A DNA stretch of 64,000 nucleotides from Lewinellaceae bacterium (GTDB lineage Bacteria; Bacteroidota; Bacteroidia; Chitinophagales; Saprospiraceae), in the NCBI GenBank assembly GCA_020636075.1, contig JACJYO010000003.1:124001-188000 (forward strand), in the 5' to 3' direction. The notes beneath the pieces were generated by a model that saw only the letters and a program-made list of their open reading frames with translations, made no database searches and was not told the DNA's origin. The position numbers and the translations under genes were made by a program. This document shows positions 42,718 through 51,808 of this stretch, piece by piece (position 1 is the first letter of the stretch; each line of letters opens with the position of its first letter).

Positions 42718-44429
42718 TTCGTACGCCGGGCGTCCAACAGCCGGCCATTGGCGTCAAAAAACAATAAAAACATATCCTCCCGACCGGCACTCCTCAGCAT
42801 TTGATTACCCAATTGCATGGTACCGGAAAAAAAACCGGTGATTACCAGCCTGTTGCTTTTGTCGATAGCAATGCTGAGTGCAGCATCGGAATTCCAGGCA
42901 TTGGTATCACCACCGGCTTGTTGGACCCATTGCAATTGACCATCGGGGTTGAGTTTCAGCACGAACATATCCACTGCACCCTTGCTGTTCCGGTTGAGCT
43001 GATCGAATACCGCCTGCCCGGTAAATTGCCCGACACAGTAAACGTTGCCGGTTTGATCCACAGAAAGCCCGCCGCTCACATCCCGTTGTTCTCCGCCGTA
43101 GGTATTGACCCACAGCAGCTTTCCCGCGGCATTGTATTTTGCAACAAAAACATCGTGCTTCCCGCGACTGCTCCTGATCTGATTTTCGAATCGGGCCTGG
43201 TCTTCAAAATAACCGGTCAGCAGCACCTGCCCCTGATGGTCAACGAGCACACTTGTGCCGGATTCATGCCCGTTTTTCAGTGTTGAGCCGGCCTGTCGAA
43301 CCCATTGAAGTTGCCCGTTCGGGTTATACTTGGCAAGAAAGATATCCTGCCCGCCAAAGCTCTGCAGGGTGTCTTTGTCAAAATAAGCCTTGCCGCCAAA
43401 ATTATGATGGCCAAACTGGCCGGTCAGGTACAGGTTGTTCTGGTCGTCGGTGGCCAGGCTTCGGACCACCATTTGAAAATCCGATGTAATTGTTTTTAAC
43501 CAGGTGATCTGGCCATCCGGCGTGTATTTAACGAGATACAGGTCTTCATTCGGACCGCCGACAGGCAAGGTGTAGGCGCCTATTTTGGGTGTGCCGATGT
43601 AGGCCCCGGCGGCGATAATATTGTCGGCATGATCGGCAACAACGGTGTGGCCGAGGTTGTTCCCGGTTTGTTTATCCGGAATCATATTTCCACCGGAATG
43701 ATCCAGCCAGAGGAGTTTCCCTTTCGGATTGAGTTTTGCAATGAAAAAATCACCTTCGCCGAGATTTGCTTTCCCCTTCGCGCGCACTATGCGGTTGTCA
43801 AACCGGGCCTGATCAAAGAAACCGCCGGTAACCAAAATATTGTCCTTGCTGTCCAGGCAAATTTCGCAGAGGTAATCGTTACCCAGCGGGCTTCCAAATT
43901 GGCGCGCCCATGCAAACTCCAGATTTTGGTTGCAGGCTGTGATAAAAATATCCTGGCCTCCAAAGCCCGGCAGGCGAATGTCGCCAAAAACCGGCGCGCC
44001 TTCAAATTGTCCGCCCACGATCACCTCCCCCCGGCTGTTCCAGCACAAGGAAATTGCCCGGTCCGATTCGAATTTTTCCGAGTTGCTGCCGGCTTGAGTT
44101 GCCGCCTGTCCGGGGTTGGAGCCGGTCGCCGGACGCGGTGGCGGCGGGGCAGGGGGTGGCGTTGGGCTATGGTCTTGCAGCAAGAACCAGGCAATCGCCA
44201 ATCCTGCTGATACTACCAGCAGGATGCCGCCGCCGATAAACCAATTGCGCCGCGAACGTTTTTTGCGCTCCAGCGCTTCCAATCCCCCCAGCAGCATGCG
44301 CGCAAAAGCCACCCGGTCTTCCAAAGCCGGGTCGTTGGCCATGCGTTGTCGAAAGGCCGCAGCCGCTGCTTCTGAAAGGCGCCCTTTCAGAAAATCTCTG
44401 ATTTCATCCTGTGTCGTTTCGTTATTCAT
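42705..44429 (-). CDS. Anti-sigma-like membrane protein with SBBP propeller
   Basis: 574 residues. The N-terminus (~1-55) is helical and acidic (IRDFLKGRLSEAAAAAFRQR MANDPALEDRV) like an anti-sigma domain. A membrane helix follows at ~63-84, a Pro-rich linker, then a beta-propeller of SBBP-type repeats (~110-574; DIFITACNQNLEFAWARQFG, VFVAKYNAAGKLLWVNTYGG). Its ATG overlaps the sigma-factor stop by 4 bp (ATGA). It is therefore probably the cognate anti-sigma, with the propeller outside the cytoplasm as sensor (inference). Confidence 0.85.
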   Translation of the reverse strand: MNNETTQDEIRDFLKGRLSEAAAAAFRQRMANDPALEDRVAFARMLLGGLEALERKKRSRRNWFIGGGILLVVSAGLAIAWFLLQDHSPTPPPAPPPPRPATGSNPGQAATQAGSNSEKFESDRAISLCWNSRGEVIVGGQFEGAPVFGDIRLPGFGGQDIFITACNQNLEFAWARQFGSPLGNDYLCEICLDSKDNILVTGGFFDQARFDNRIVRAKGKANLGEGDFFIAKLNPKGKLLWLDHSGGNMIPDKQTGNNLGHTVVADHADNIIAAGAYIGTPKIGAYTLPVGGPNEDLYLVKYTPDGQITWLKTITSDFQMVVRSLATDDQNNLYLTGQFGHHNFGGKAYFDKDTLQSFGGQDIFLAKYNPNGQLQWVRQAGSTLKNGHESGTSVLVDHQGQVLLTGYFEDQARFENQIRSSRGKHDVFVAKYNAAGKLLWVNTYGGEQRDVSGGLSVDQTGNVYCVGQFTGQAVFDQLNRNSKGAVDMFVLKLNPDGQLQWVQQAGGDTNAWNSDAALSIAIDKSNRLVITGFFSGTMQLGNQMLRSAGREDMFLLFFDANGRLLDARRTNYAL

Positions 44430-45025
44430 TTTTTGTGAAACCAGTCTTTAAATGTTGGCGCCAGGAGAGCCCGCAATTTTTTCATACAACGGTGATTGCG
44501 TTGCTTGACCACCTCAATCGATTTTTGCAAGGCCACACTGATCTCCTGCATGGGTTGATCCTTAAGCCAAAACCGGGTCAGTACCTCCTGGCAAACGGGA
44601 TCTAATTGCCGAATTGCCTGAACAACCTTGTCCTGAATTTCTTTCGATTGCATCCGCGTTTCCACATCATCGAGGCTCAACAGTGTTTCCGGAAACGTAT
44701 CCACCAACGAAACCGCACTCCAGTTGCTGCGTTTGCGCAAGCGGTTGAGCAACGTATTGCGGGCGATGGCCTGGAAGTAGGTGCTCAATTTGGCCAAATC
44801 CGACTGATACTGCCCGTTTTGAATATGGCCGATCAAAACAGCCGTGGCGTCGTCCAGTACGGCTTCCGTATCCTGTTCCAGATCGCCCCCGACACGCCGG
44901 ACCAGGTTGACCACCAGCTTCCGGTGTTGCTCCAACAGATGGCGCGTAGCCTGATCTATTTGAAGCCGGTTCCCCGAATTCAGGTAGCGGATTACGCTTT
45001 CATCGGAATGGAGTGCAGAAGGCAT
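44426..45025 (-). CDS. ECF-type sigma factor
   Basis: 199 residues with sigma-70 region 2 (QSDLAKLSTYFQAIARNTLL NRLRKRSNW) and region 4 (LDPVCQEVLTRFWLKDQPMQ EISVALQKSIEVVKQRNHR). The overlap with the downstream anti-sigma-propeller gene indicates coupling. It directs RNA polymerase to a regulon that usually includes its own operon; the target promoters are unknown. Confidence 0.93.
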   Translation of the reverse strand: MPSALHSDESVIRYLNSGNRLQIDQATRHLLEQHRKLVVNLVRRVGGDLEQDTEAVLDDATAVLIGHIQNGQYQSDLAKLSTYFQAIARNTLLNRLRKRSNWSAVSLVDTFPETLLSLDDVETRMQSKEIQDKVVQAIRQLDPVCQEVLTRFWLKDQPMQEISVALQKSIEVVKQRNHRCMKKLRALLAPTFKDWFHKK

Positions 45026-45188
45026 AGACTGCCTGTTTATAGTTACAGGTTAAGCACGTCGGGTGACAAAATGCAGGGTAAAGTTGACGAAAATAAAAAA
45101 AATGAAGGCCATCGGTCACCAAATACTGCCCAATGGGTAATAGGCATCTAACTACCTATTCTATCATTTGTAAAAACAGTAAAAACTT

Positions 45189-45884
45189 ATGAAACAATTC
45201 TTACTCCCAGCCTTGCTTGCCTTCTTTTGCCTGCAACATTCTATCCTGACCGCCCAAACCTATACCTCGATAACCGTAGACACATCTGTCCATTTTAATA
45301 TTACGATGGAACCCGGTATGACGTATTACTACAGCACCTTTGCTGGTAGTACCGGCGCGCCAGCCGCAACAGTTTTGGGCTTCGTGGATGGGAATGATGA
45401 CCCTATCGATTTCCTTGAGATCGAAATCGACCGGGTGTTACTCGCAGGAATTGGCGGCGGTATATTTATTTATGCTATTCAATTCAACTTACAGTTGGGC
45501 AGCAATCCCCCACCCCCGGGCACGATCGACAATGTATCCATGGTCTCCGTTTTCTTAAACTCATCGGGAACAATCATCGGCGGCTATGTACGCAGCAACA
45601 TGTCGATCACCGTGGAAGGCACCTCCGCGGTATTTTCAGCAGACCGGGATGCCCGGGTCAGCGTCTATCCTAATCCTGCTGCCGACTGGGCCACCATTGA
45701 ATGGTCTGACAAGCAGGATGTTGAGCGCCTCGAATTGTGGAGTGCGCAGGGCGCAAAAATTATGGATCAAAAAACAAGCAACAATTCACATCAGCTAAAC
45801 CTCAGTGCATACCCGGCCGGCATGTATTACCTGCGGCTGTATTCAGGGCAGCAGATGTATGCGCACACTCTTGTGAAAAATTAG
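45189..45884 (+). CDS. T9SS-sorted secreted protein of unknown function
   Basis: 231 residues with a signal peptide (MKQFLLPALLAFFCLQHSIL TAQ), a middle beta-rich region (~25-150) without a recognised family, and a C-terminal T9SS sorting domain (VSVYPNPAADWATIEW ... YLRLYSGQQMYAHTLVK). It is divergent from the sigma factor gene, so it could belong to that regulon (inference). A palindrome lies just downstream. Confidence 0.82.
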   Translation: MKQFLLPALLAFFCLQHSILTAQTYTSITVDTSVHFNITMEPGMTYYYSTFAGSTGAPAATVLGFVDGNDDPIDFLEIEIDRVLLAGIGGGIFIYAIQFNLQLGSNPPPPGTIDNVSMVSVFLNSSGTIIGGYVRSNMSITVEGTSAVFSADRDARVSVYPNPAADWATIEWSDKQDVERLELWSAQGAKIMDQKTSNNSHQLNLSAYPAGMYYLRLYSGQQMYAHTLVKN

Positions 45885-45922
45885 ATTCCGGCGCATGAAA
45901 ATATTCTTTGGAAGTTTGCTCT

Positions 45923-46015
45923 GCTCCGGAAAGTGGTTTGCGAATTTTCGGGACCCGAGTCATCGGATGACTTGGCCTTCGCGGTTGGTTTTTCGAAAAC
46001 CACTTTCTGCGGAGC
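45923..46015. repeat. Palindromic element downstream of the T9SS gene
   Basis: Arms GCTCCGGAAAGTGGTTT (45923-45939) and AAACCACTTTCTGCGGAGC (45997-46015) enclose an inner stem GAGTCATC/GATGACTT near 45957-45973. It is the first of two palindromes in this 430-bp gap. Confidence 0.75.
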
Positions 46016-46090
46016 ATACCACAGTATTTCTCGTTTAAAGCATACGAATTCCTGAGCGGCAAGGGTGCGCTGTGCCCGCGCCATGCGGGT

Positions 46091-46123
46091 ACTCGTCCTA
46101 CGACTTCGAGTCGTAGGACGAGT
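46091..46123. repeat. 15-bp perfect hairpin sharing its word with 15.3 kb
   Basis: ACTCGTCCTACGACT and AGTCGTAGGACGAGT form a 15-bp stem with a 3-nt loop. The word ACTCGTCCTACG also forms the second tier of the nested palindrome at 15268-15631, so both belong to one dispersed repeat family. The rest of the gap (to 46316) has no gene. Confidence 0.8.
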
Positions 46124-46316
46124 ATCCCCACGGCGCAGCCGGCATGCCCCCTGTTGACCATGTCCATCCTGTCTCCTTTTTGATGGTCATTGACTGAATT
46201 CTACCCACACCCAAAAATCACCGACATTTGTCGCCCCGTGACAAATACCCGGTCAAACCTTTCCCCCGGGATTCGGTCTAAGCCTCAATTTTTCCTGATT
46301 TTAAAACAGAAAACAC

Positions 46317-47480
46317 ATGAAAAGGAACCCTTTGGTTGCAGCAGGCACGCTGACTGTACTGACACTGCTTTTTGCTTGTAAAAAAGATGAACCCGCACCA
46401 ACAACCCCGCCCGATGCCAACACCATTATCGGAAAATACCTCAACCTGAACCTCGATGCCTTACCCGAATACGCACAGGTCAACTACCCGGTCCATTACA
46501 ACCCTGGCGTACTGGCCATGGACAACGCGCCGAGTATCAACCGGGTGACCAACACCGGCGCCGTGCTGGGCAGGGTATTGTTTTACGACAAAAACCTCAG
46601 CCGCAACAACACCGTGGCATGCGCCTCCTGCCACAGCCAGGCAAAAGGCTTTACCGATGATCTGACGCTGAGCGAAGGTTTTGACGGCGGGAAAACCGGA
46701 GCCCATTCCATGCGCCTGGCCAACGCCAATTTTTACGCCGGGGAGCGCATGTTTTGGGACAAACGCGCCCAGGACATCGAGGACCAATCGACCCAACCCA
46801 TTAAAGATCACACGGAAATGGGATTCGACGACAGCGCCGGCGGGATCGACTCGTTGATCCGGAAGCTACAGGCCCTGGAATACTACCCGATCCTCTTTGA
46901 GCAGGCCTTCGGCAGCCCGGAAATTTCGGAAGAAAAAATGCAGCGCGCGCTGGCCCAGTTTATCCGGAGCATGGTTTCGACCGACAGCAAGTTTGACCAG
47001 GGTTATGCGCAGGTGTACAATCCGAATGCTCCCGGCGGTGGTATTGGGGCGCCTTTCCAAAATTTCACCCAACAGGAAAACCAGGGTAAAATGCTGTTCA
47101 CTGCACCACCAAATGCCGGTGGCGCAGGCTGTGCCGGTTGTCATCAGCCACCCACTTTTGCCCTGGCGGCCAACAGTCTGAACAATGGCCTGGATATCGG
47201 TGAAACCACTATTTTCAAAGCGCCATCGCTGAAAAACATTGCTGTGACAGGATCCTACATGCACGATGGCCGGTTTGCAACACTCGAGCAGGTCGTTGAG
47301 CACTACAACAGCGGCATCCAGCCCAGCCCGACCCTGGATAACCGGCTCCGCACACCAAATGGTCAACCGCTGCGCCTCAACCTCAACGATGCGCAGAAAC
47401 AGGCCATTGTCGCATTTCTGAGCACCCTGACGGATAACAGCCTGCTGGCCGAAGAGCGGTTTTCGGACCCGTTTAAATAG
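46317..47480 (+). CDS. Di-haem cytochrome c peroxidase
   Basis: 387 residues. N-terminal signal with a lipobox-like LLFACK (Cys at ~21). Two c-type haem motifs: C102-A-S-C105-H106 (VACASCHSQ) and C272-A-G-C275-H276 (GCAGCHQPP). The MauG/CcpA architecture is complete (LGRVLFYDKNLSRNNTVACA; FKAPSLKNIAVTGSYMHDGR). It reduces hydrogen peroxide using cytochrome electrons in the periplasm. It stands alone, flanked by repeats. Confidence 0.94.
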   Translation: MKRNPLVAAGTLTVLTLLFACKKDEPAPTTPPDANTIIGKYLNLNLDALPEYAQVNYPVHYNPGVLAMDNAPSINRVTNTGAVLGRVLFYDKNLSRNNTVACASCHSQAKGFTDDLTLSEGFDGGKTGAHSMRLANANFYAGERMFWDKRAQDIEDQSTQPIKDHTEMGFDDSAGGIDSLIRKLQALEYYPILFEQAFGSPEISEEKMQRALAQFIRSMVSTDSKFDQGYAQVYNPNAPGGGIGAPFQNFTQQENQGKMLFTAPPNAGGAGCAGCHQPPTFALAANSLNNGLDIGETTIFKAPSLKNIAVTGSYMHDGRFATLEQVVEHYNSGIQPSPTLDNRLRTPNGQPLRLNLNDAQKQAIVAFLSTLTDNSLLAEERFSDPFK

Positions 47481-47510
47481 CGCATCGACAACCCTATCCG
47501 TGGATCTGCC

Positions 47511-47620
47511 TTTTCCAATTTCCAATCTCAAATTTGACATTTCAAATTCATGAAACTTCCCAAACCAGGACCATCTTTTTTATTTGAAATTGGAAAAGAA
47601 AAATTGGAAATTTGAAAAGG
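47511..47620. repeat. TTTGAAATTGGAAAAG palindromic element, copy A
   Basis: Left arm TTTTCCAATTTCCAATCTCA AATTT, spacer with CCAAACCAGGACCATC, right arm ATTTGAAATTGGAAAAGAAA AATTGG. A nearly identical element follows 140 bp downstream. Confidence 0.82.
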
Positions 47621-47679
47621 TGAAAACCCCGCATTAACCTTTTTTAACCTTCCTTCAAGGCTGCTTAACCTCATTCGGA

Positions 47680-47714
47680 AACCCGGTACGCTACTTTTGC
47701 TACCGGGTTTTTTT
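47680..47714 (+). terminator. Hairpin with T run (possible terminator with a -7 box in the loop)
   Basis: AACCCGGTA pairs with TACCGGGTT, followed by T residues. The loop contains TACTTTTG, which matches a Bacteroidota -7 box, so it may instead mark a start site for the TonB-barrel gene. Confidence 0.5.
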
Positions 47715-47758
47715 ATCGGCCCGGAGCTATCAATTGCAGTAATCAGAGAGGATGTACA

Positions 47759-47912
47759 CTTTTCAAATTTCCAATCTCAAATTGGACATTTCAAATCCAT
47801 AAAACCTCCCAAACGGGGACCATCTTTTTAATTTGAAATTGGAAAAGAAAAATTTGAGATTGGAAAAGTTGTACCCCCCCCTCTGGTTATTAAAGTTGAC
47901 GGCCAAGGGCCC
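47759..47912. repeat. TTTGAAATTGGAAAAG palindromic element, copy B
   Basis: Same arms and spacer as copy A (CTCCCAAACGGGGACCATC), plus a right extension (CCCTCTGGTTATTAAAGTTG ACGGCCAAGGGCCC) that matches the right end of copy C at 51565-51807. It lies directly before the TonB-barrel gene. Confidence 0.82.
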
Positions 47913-47930
47913 ACAACAAATAAATAAGCT

Positions 47931-50768
47931 ATGAAAACAAAACTACTCCTGCTCCCTTTCCTGATCCTTCCCACACTGCTTTTTTCCCAAAAATTTGAGC
48001 TGCGCGGCACCCTGCAAGATACCGCCCGGGCGCCGCTGGCCGCTGCCACGGTGATGCTCCTGAATCCGCAAGACAGCGCCCTGTTGTTCTTCACCCGCTC
48101 GGAGGCCGACGGGGTTTTTAATTTTAAGAACCTGGCCGCGGGCGATTACCTGCTCCGAGCCAACTATTTCGGCTACGAAAACCTGCAAATGCCCGTTGCC
48201 GTGCAGGCTGATGGCGGGCCGGTGGTCGACCTTGGCATTTTGCCCATGGAAATAAAAAACACCCTGCTCAACGAGGTCGAGGTTACCGGCGTGGCCGACC
48301 CCGTGGCCATACGCGGCGATACGATTGAGTTCAATGCCGGTTCGTTCAAGGTCAAGGATAATGCCGTGGTGGAGGACCTGCTGAAAAAACTGCCCGGCGT
48401 GGAGGTCGAACGCGACGGCACCGTGCGCGCCCAGGGTGAAGAGGTGCGCAGTGTGACGGTGGACGGCAAGAAATTTTTTGGCAACGACCCCAAAATCGCC
48501 ACCCAAAACCTGCCTGCCGATGCCGTAGACAAGGTGAAGGTGTTTGATAAAAAATCCGAACAAGCCACTTTCAGCGGTATCGACGACGGCCAGCGCGAGA
48601 AAACCATCGACCTGAAACTCAAGGACGACAAGAAAAACGGCTGGTTCGGCACCCTGATGGGCGGCGGCGGCAGCGACCTGCACGAACAACCCAATGATTT
48701 CCGCTACGAAGGCCGCGCCACCCTCAACCGCTTCAAACCCAAGCAGCAGATTTCCCTGCTCGGTATGGGCAACAACATCAACCAGACAGGCTTCTCCATC
48801 AACGACTACATGGCCTTTTCCGGCGCCATGCGCCAAATGATGGGCGGCAGCGGCGGCGCCATGCGCGTGCAACTCAGCATGGACGACAATTCGATCCCGC
48901 TCGACTTCGGCGGCCAAAACGACGGCTTCCTCAAAACCTGGGCAGGCGGCCTCAACTTCAACCAGGAATACGGAAAAAAACAAACCGGCGACCTGAACAC
49001 CAGCTATTTTTACAACCAATCGGACCGCGACTACGACCGCACCAGCACCCGCGAATCCTTTTTGCCGAATGGCAATTTTTCAACACTGGAAAACAGCCGG
49101 CAAAACAACCTGTCGGACAACCACCGCCTCAACCTCACCCTCGATCAGAAAATCGACTCCACCAATTCGCTCCAGTTCACTTCCGCCCTGGCTTACAGCG
49201 ACAACCGCAGCGTGAGCGAAAGCGGCAGCGAAACGTTTGATGCCGATGGCAAGCCGCAAAACCTTGGCGCCCGCGACTACCAGTCCGACGTGACAGGGAT
49301 CAACTGGACCGGCGGGCTGCTCTACCGCCATAAATTCGCAAAAAAAGGCCGCAACCTGACCACCAACCTCACCGCCGGACTCAACAACAGCCAGTCGGAA
49401 AGCACCAACCGCTCGGTGAATGTATTTTTCGGCGACGGCAACACGCCCATCCGCACAGACACCATCGCCCAGGATCAGGATTTTCAAAACGACGTGCTCA
49501 ACCTCGGCGCCCGCGCCACCTTCACCGAACCCCTGGGCAAACGGCGCTACCTCGAACTGTCGTACGACTACAGCCTGAACGAAAGCAAGGCCGACAAGGA
49601 TGTGTTCGACATGATCGCCGGCGAACGCAACTTCAATGACCTGCTGTCGAACGCCTACACCAACCGCTTCGATTACCACCGCGCCGGCCTGGGCTTTCGG
49701 CTCAACCGCAAATCCTGGAACGGCAGCCTCGGCCTGAACGCCCAACTGGCTACCCTCGACGGCGAAGTGACCAGCGGCCAGGGGCAACCCGTGCGCCAGG
49801 ACTTCCACCACCTGCTGCCGCGCATGGATTTCAATTACGATTTCACCACGTCCAAACACTTCCGCCTGAACTACAACACCAGCATCAATGCACCCACAGT
49901 GCAGCAGTTGCAACCCGTGCCCGATTTCAGCGACCCGCTGAATATCATTGAGGGCAACCCGAACCTGAAGCCGGAATACACGCACAGCATGAATGCCAGC
50001 TACATGCAATTCAGCCCCATGACCATGCGGAGTTTTTTCAGCATGCTGTTTTTTACCTACACGCAAGACCGCATCGTGAATGCCCAGCGCATCGACTCGC
50101 TTTTCGTGCGCCACTACCAACCGGTGAACGTGGCCTCGGACTACCGTTTGTCGGGCAATATGTCCTTCGGACTGCCCTGGCGCAAGCTGAAAAGCCGCAT
50201 CAACCTGCGCACCGAAGGCACGGTTAACCGGGGACTCAACCTGATCAACGACACCGAAAACTACACGACGGGCTTGCAAGTGCGGCAATCGCTTTCCTGG
50301 GATTATAACCCGGCCGACTGGTTCAACCTGAACGTCCAGGCCGAACTCGGCTGGAACCAAACCCGCTACTCGATCGACAAAGCCTTCAACCAGGACTACC
50401 TGCGCCAGAGCTACTCCGCCTCGATGGACATTAAACTGCCCCGCGACTGGGCGTTCAACAGCGCGCTGGACCTCGTGAAAAACGACGGCCTTTCCGCCGG
50501 GCTCGACCGCGCTATTCCCGTGTGGGATGTCAGCATTTCCAAGTTTTTCCTGAAAGGCAAGCGCGGCGAACTTACCCTGGCTGTGCGCGACCTGCTCAAC
50601 CGCCGGGTTGGTATCAACCGTACCGCCAACCTGAACTACGTGGAAGATGTACGGACGGCGTCGCTCGCCCGTTTCGCTACGTTGCGGTTCACCTATGCGC
50701 TCAACAAAATGGGCGGCGGGCAGTGGAATGGCTCTGGCGGTGGTTTCCGGATGATGATCCGGCAGTAA
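47931..50768 (+). CDS. TonB-dependent receptor, outer-membrane barrel family
   Basis: 945 residues: signal peptide (MKTKLLLLPFLILPTLLFSQ), an N-terminal carboxypeptidase-regulatory-like domain (~22-105), a plug-like region (VVEDLLKKLPGVEVERDGTV, ~120-215), and a C-terminal ~22-strand barrel of the OMP_b-brl_3 type ending RFATLRFTYAL. It lacks a SusD partner next door, unlike polysaccharide-utilisation pairs. It is likely an outer-membrane uptake or surface protein; the substrate is not known. Confidence 0.9.
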   Translation: MKTKLLLLPFLILPTLLFSQKFELRGTLQDTARAPLAAATVMLLNPQDSALLFFTRSEADGVFNFKNLAAGDYLLRANYFGYENLQMPVAVQADGGPVVDLGILPMEIKNTLLNEVEVTGVADPVAIRGDTIEFNAGSFKVKDNAVVEDLLKKLPGVEVERDGTVRAQGEEVRSVTVDGKKFFGNDPKIATQNLPADAVDKVKVFDKKSEQATFSGIDDGQREKTIDLKLKDDKKNGWFGTLMGGGGSDLHEQPNDFRYEGRATLNRFKPKQQISLLGMGNNINQTGFSINDYMAFSGAMRQMMGGSGGAMRVQLSMDDNSIPLDFGGQNDGFLKTWAGGLNFNQEYGKKQTGDLNTSYFYNQSDRDYDRTSTRESFLPNGNFSTLENSRQNNLSDNHRLNLTLDQKIDSTNSLQFTSALAYSDNRSVSESGSETFDADGKPQNLGARDYQSDVTGINWTGGLLYRHKFAKKGRNLTTNLTAGLNNSQSESTNRSVNVFFGDGNTPIRTDTIAQDQDFQNDVLNLGARATFTEPLGKRRYLELSYDYSLNESKADKDVFDMIAGERNFNDLLSNAYTNRFDYHRAGLGFRLNRKSWNGSLGLNAQLATLDGEVTSGQGQPVRQDFHHLLPRMDFNYDFTTSKHFRLNYNTSINAPTVQQLQPVPDFSDPLNIIEGNPNLKPEYTHSMNASYMQFSPMTMRSFFSMLFFTYTQDRIVNAQRIDSLFVRHYQPVNVASDYRLSGNMSFGLPWRKLKSRINLRTEGTVNRGLNLINDTENYTTGLQVRQSLSWDYNPADWFNLNVQAELGWNQTRYSIDKAFNQDYLRQSYSASMDIKLPRDWAFNSALDLVKNDGLSAGLDRAIPVWDVSISKFFLKGKRGELTLAVRDLLNRRVGINRTANLNYVEDVRTASLARFATLRFTYALNKMGGGQWNGSGGGFRMMIRQ

Positions 50769-50769
50769 C

Positions 50770-50895
50770 GCGAACCTCTGGTTCGCTTGGGTCGGCCCCG
50801 CCCCCATTTCTCATGGTCTTCAAATTAGAACTTGTCCAGGATTTCGGCTCAGCATGAAATCCTGTACAAGTTCTTAAGGGAAATGGGGGTGGACC
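50770..50895. repeat. Nested palindrome after the TonB-barrel gene
   Basis: A small hairpin GCGAAC CTCTG GTTCGC follows the stop, then nested arms: GGTCGGCCCCGCCCCCATTT with AAATGGGGGTGGACC (50881-50895), and AGAACTTGTCCAGGATTTC (50827-50845) with GAAATCCTGTACAAGTTCT (50856-50874). It may double as a terminator. The rest of the 320-bp gap has no gene. Confidence 0.75.
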
Positions 50896-50969
50896 AGAAT
50901 GCTCCATAAAAATCTATCCAAAAGTCAAATCCAGCAAGTGGCATACGTACCCGGCATTGAAAAATTATC

Positions 50970-50977
50970 TATGTTTG
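50970..50977 (+). promoter_or_regulatory. Candidate -7 box before the small secreted protein
   Basis: TATGTTTG fits TAnnTTTG, 113 bp upstream of the ATG at 51090. The -33 element is not convincing. Confidence 0.35.
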
Positions 50978-51089
50978 TTACCGCATCAAAATAGCGCCTC
51001 GCCTTTCTTCCCCGCAATCCTCATTGATGCAAGCTCCGCTCAAGGCCTGTACTCCCGTACCACTAATTATTCACCGCATAAACTTTAAA

Positions 51090-51479
51090 ATGATGACAAA
51101 ATTCTCCCGGTTACTGCTTGCTATTGCTTTTGTACTTCCAATGGGCCTGGCGGCTCAAACAACGCCCGCCGGCACCTGGAAAATGACCATTCCCGATCAG
51201 GATGGTAAGGATGTGCCTGTACAAGTTGTCATAACAGACAGCGGCACCTATGCTGTAGATTTTGGCGTTGATGGCAAGGTTGATATCAGCGGCAAATACA
51301 CGATCGACGGGGACAAAATGATGATACAGGACGATGCAGGAAGCGAATGCACCGCCAAAGGCGTGTATACTTTTAAGACCGACGGCAAGAGCCTTACCAT
51401 GACGCGCGTTAGCGACGAATGTGAAGGCCGTGGCGGCCCCGACGGCGTCATGAAGATGGACCGGGGTTCAAAAGAATAG
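51090..51479 (+). CDS. Small secreted protein of unknown function
   Basis: Start at the ATG pair 51090/51093 (MMTKFSRLLLAIAFVLPMGL AAQ), giving a signal peptide and 129 residues. The body alternates Gly-Thr-Asp strands (TPAGTWKMTIPDQDGKDVPV, ISGKYTIDGDKMMIQDDAGS, GVYTFKTDGKSLTMTRVSDE), like small lipocalin-like META/DUF domains. A strong terminator follows. Function unknown. Confidence 0.7.
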   Translation: MMTKFSRLLLAIAFVLPMGLAAQTTPAGTWKMTIPDQDGKDVPVQVVITDSGTYAVDFGVDGKVDISGKYTIDGDKMMIQDDAGSECTAKGVYTFKTDGKSLTMTRVSDECEGRGGPDGVMKMDRGSKE

Positions 51480-51505
51480 CCAGTCCTACTTTGCTCTTGT
51501 AACAC

Positions 51506-51553
51506 AATCCCCTTGCTTCTGAATTGGATTTGGAGGCAAGGGGATTTTTTTTT
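51506..51553 (+). terminator. Intrinsic terminator
   Basis: AATCCCCTTGC pairs with GCAAGGGGATT, followed by a run of T residues. It ends the small secreted-protein transcript. Confidence 0.9.
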
Positions 51554-51564
51554 GGTGTCTGTTG

Positions 51565-51807
51565 GGCCCCAACCCCTCCCCCCGGTGCATAGCCATCAAC
51601 TTAATACTACTTTGTTACTTTAAACACTGTGGTATTAAGGGTTAGAGGGGGTGAACAACTTTTCCAATCTCAAATTTTTCTTTTCAAATTTCAAATAGAG
51701 CCCCTTGGGAACATTCTTTTGATTTGAAATTGGAAATTGGAAAAGAAAAATTTGAAAAGGGTTTAGCCCTCTGGTTCCTTAAGTTGATGGCTATGGGGGA
51801 TGGGGCC
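51565..51807. repeat. Complete nested palindromic element, copy C
   Basis: Outer arms GGCCCCAACCCCTCCCCCCG GTGCATAGCCATCAACTTAA and TTAAGTTGATGGCTATGGGG GATGGGGCC enclose an inner TAATAC...GTATTA stem and the ATTTGAAATTGGAAAAGAAA AATTTG arms shared with copies A, B and D. It is the fullest member of the family in the window, about 243 bp, and holds no gene. Confidence 0.82.
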
Positions 51808-51808
51808 A

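Noticed and set aside
49080..50807. 575-codon minus-strand frame over the TonB-barrel gene
   Set aside because: Antisense shadow; composition Val/Ala/Gly/His-rich without domains.
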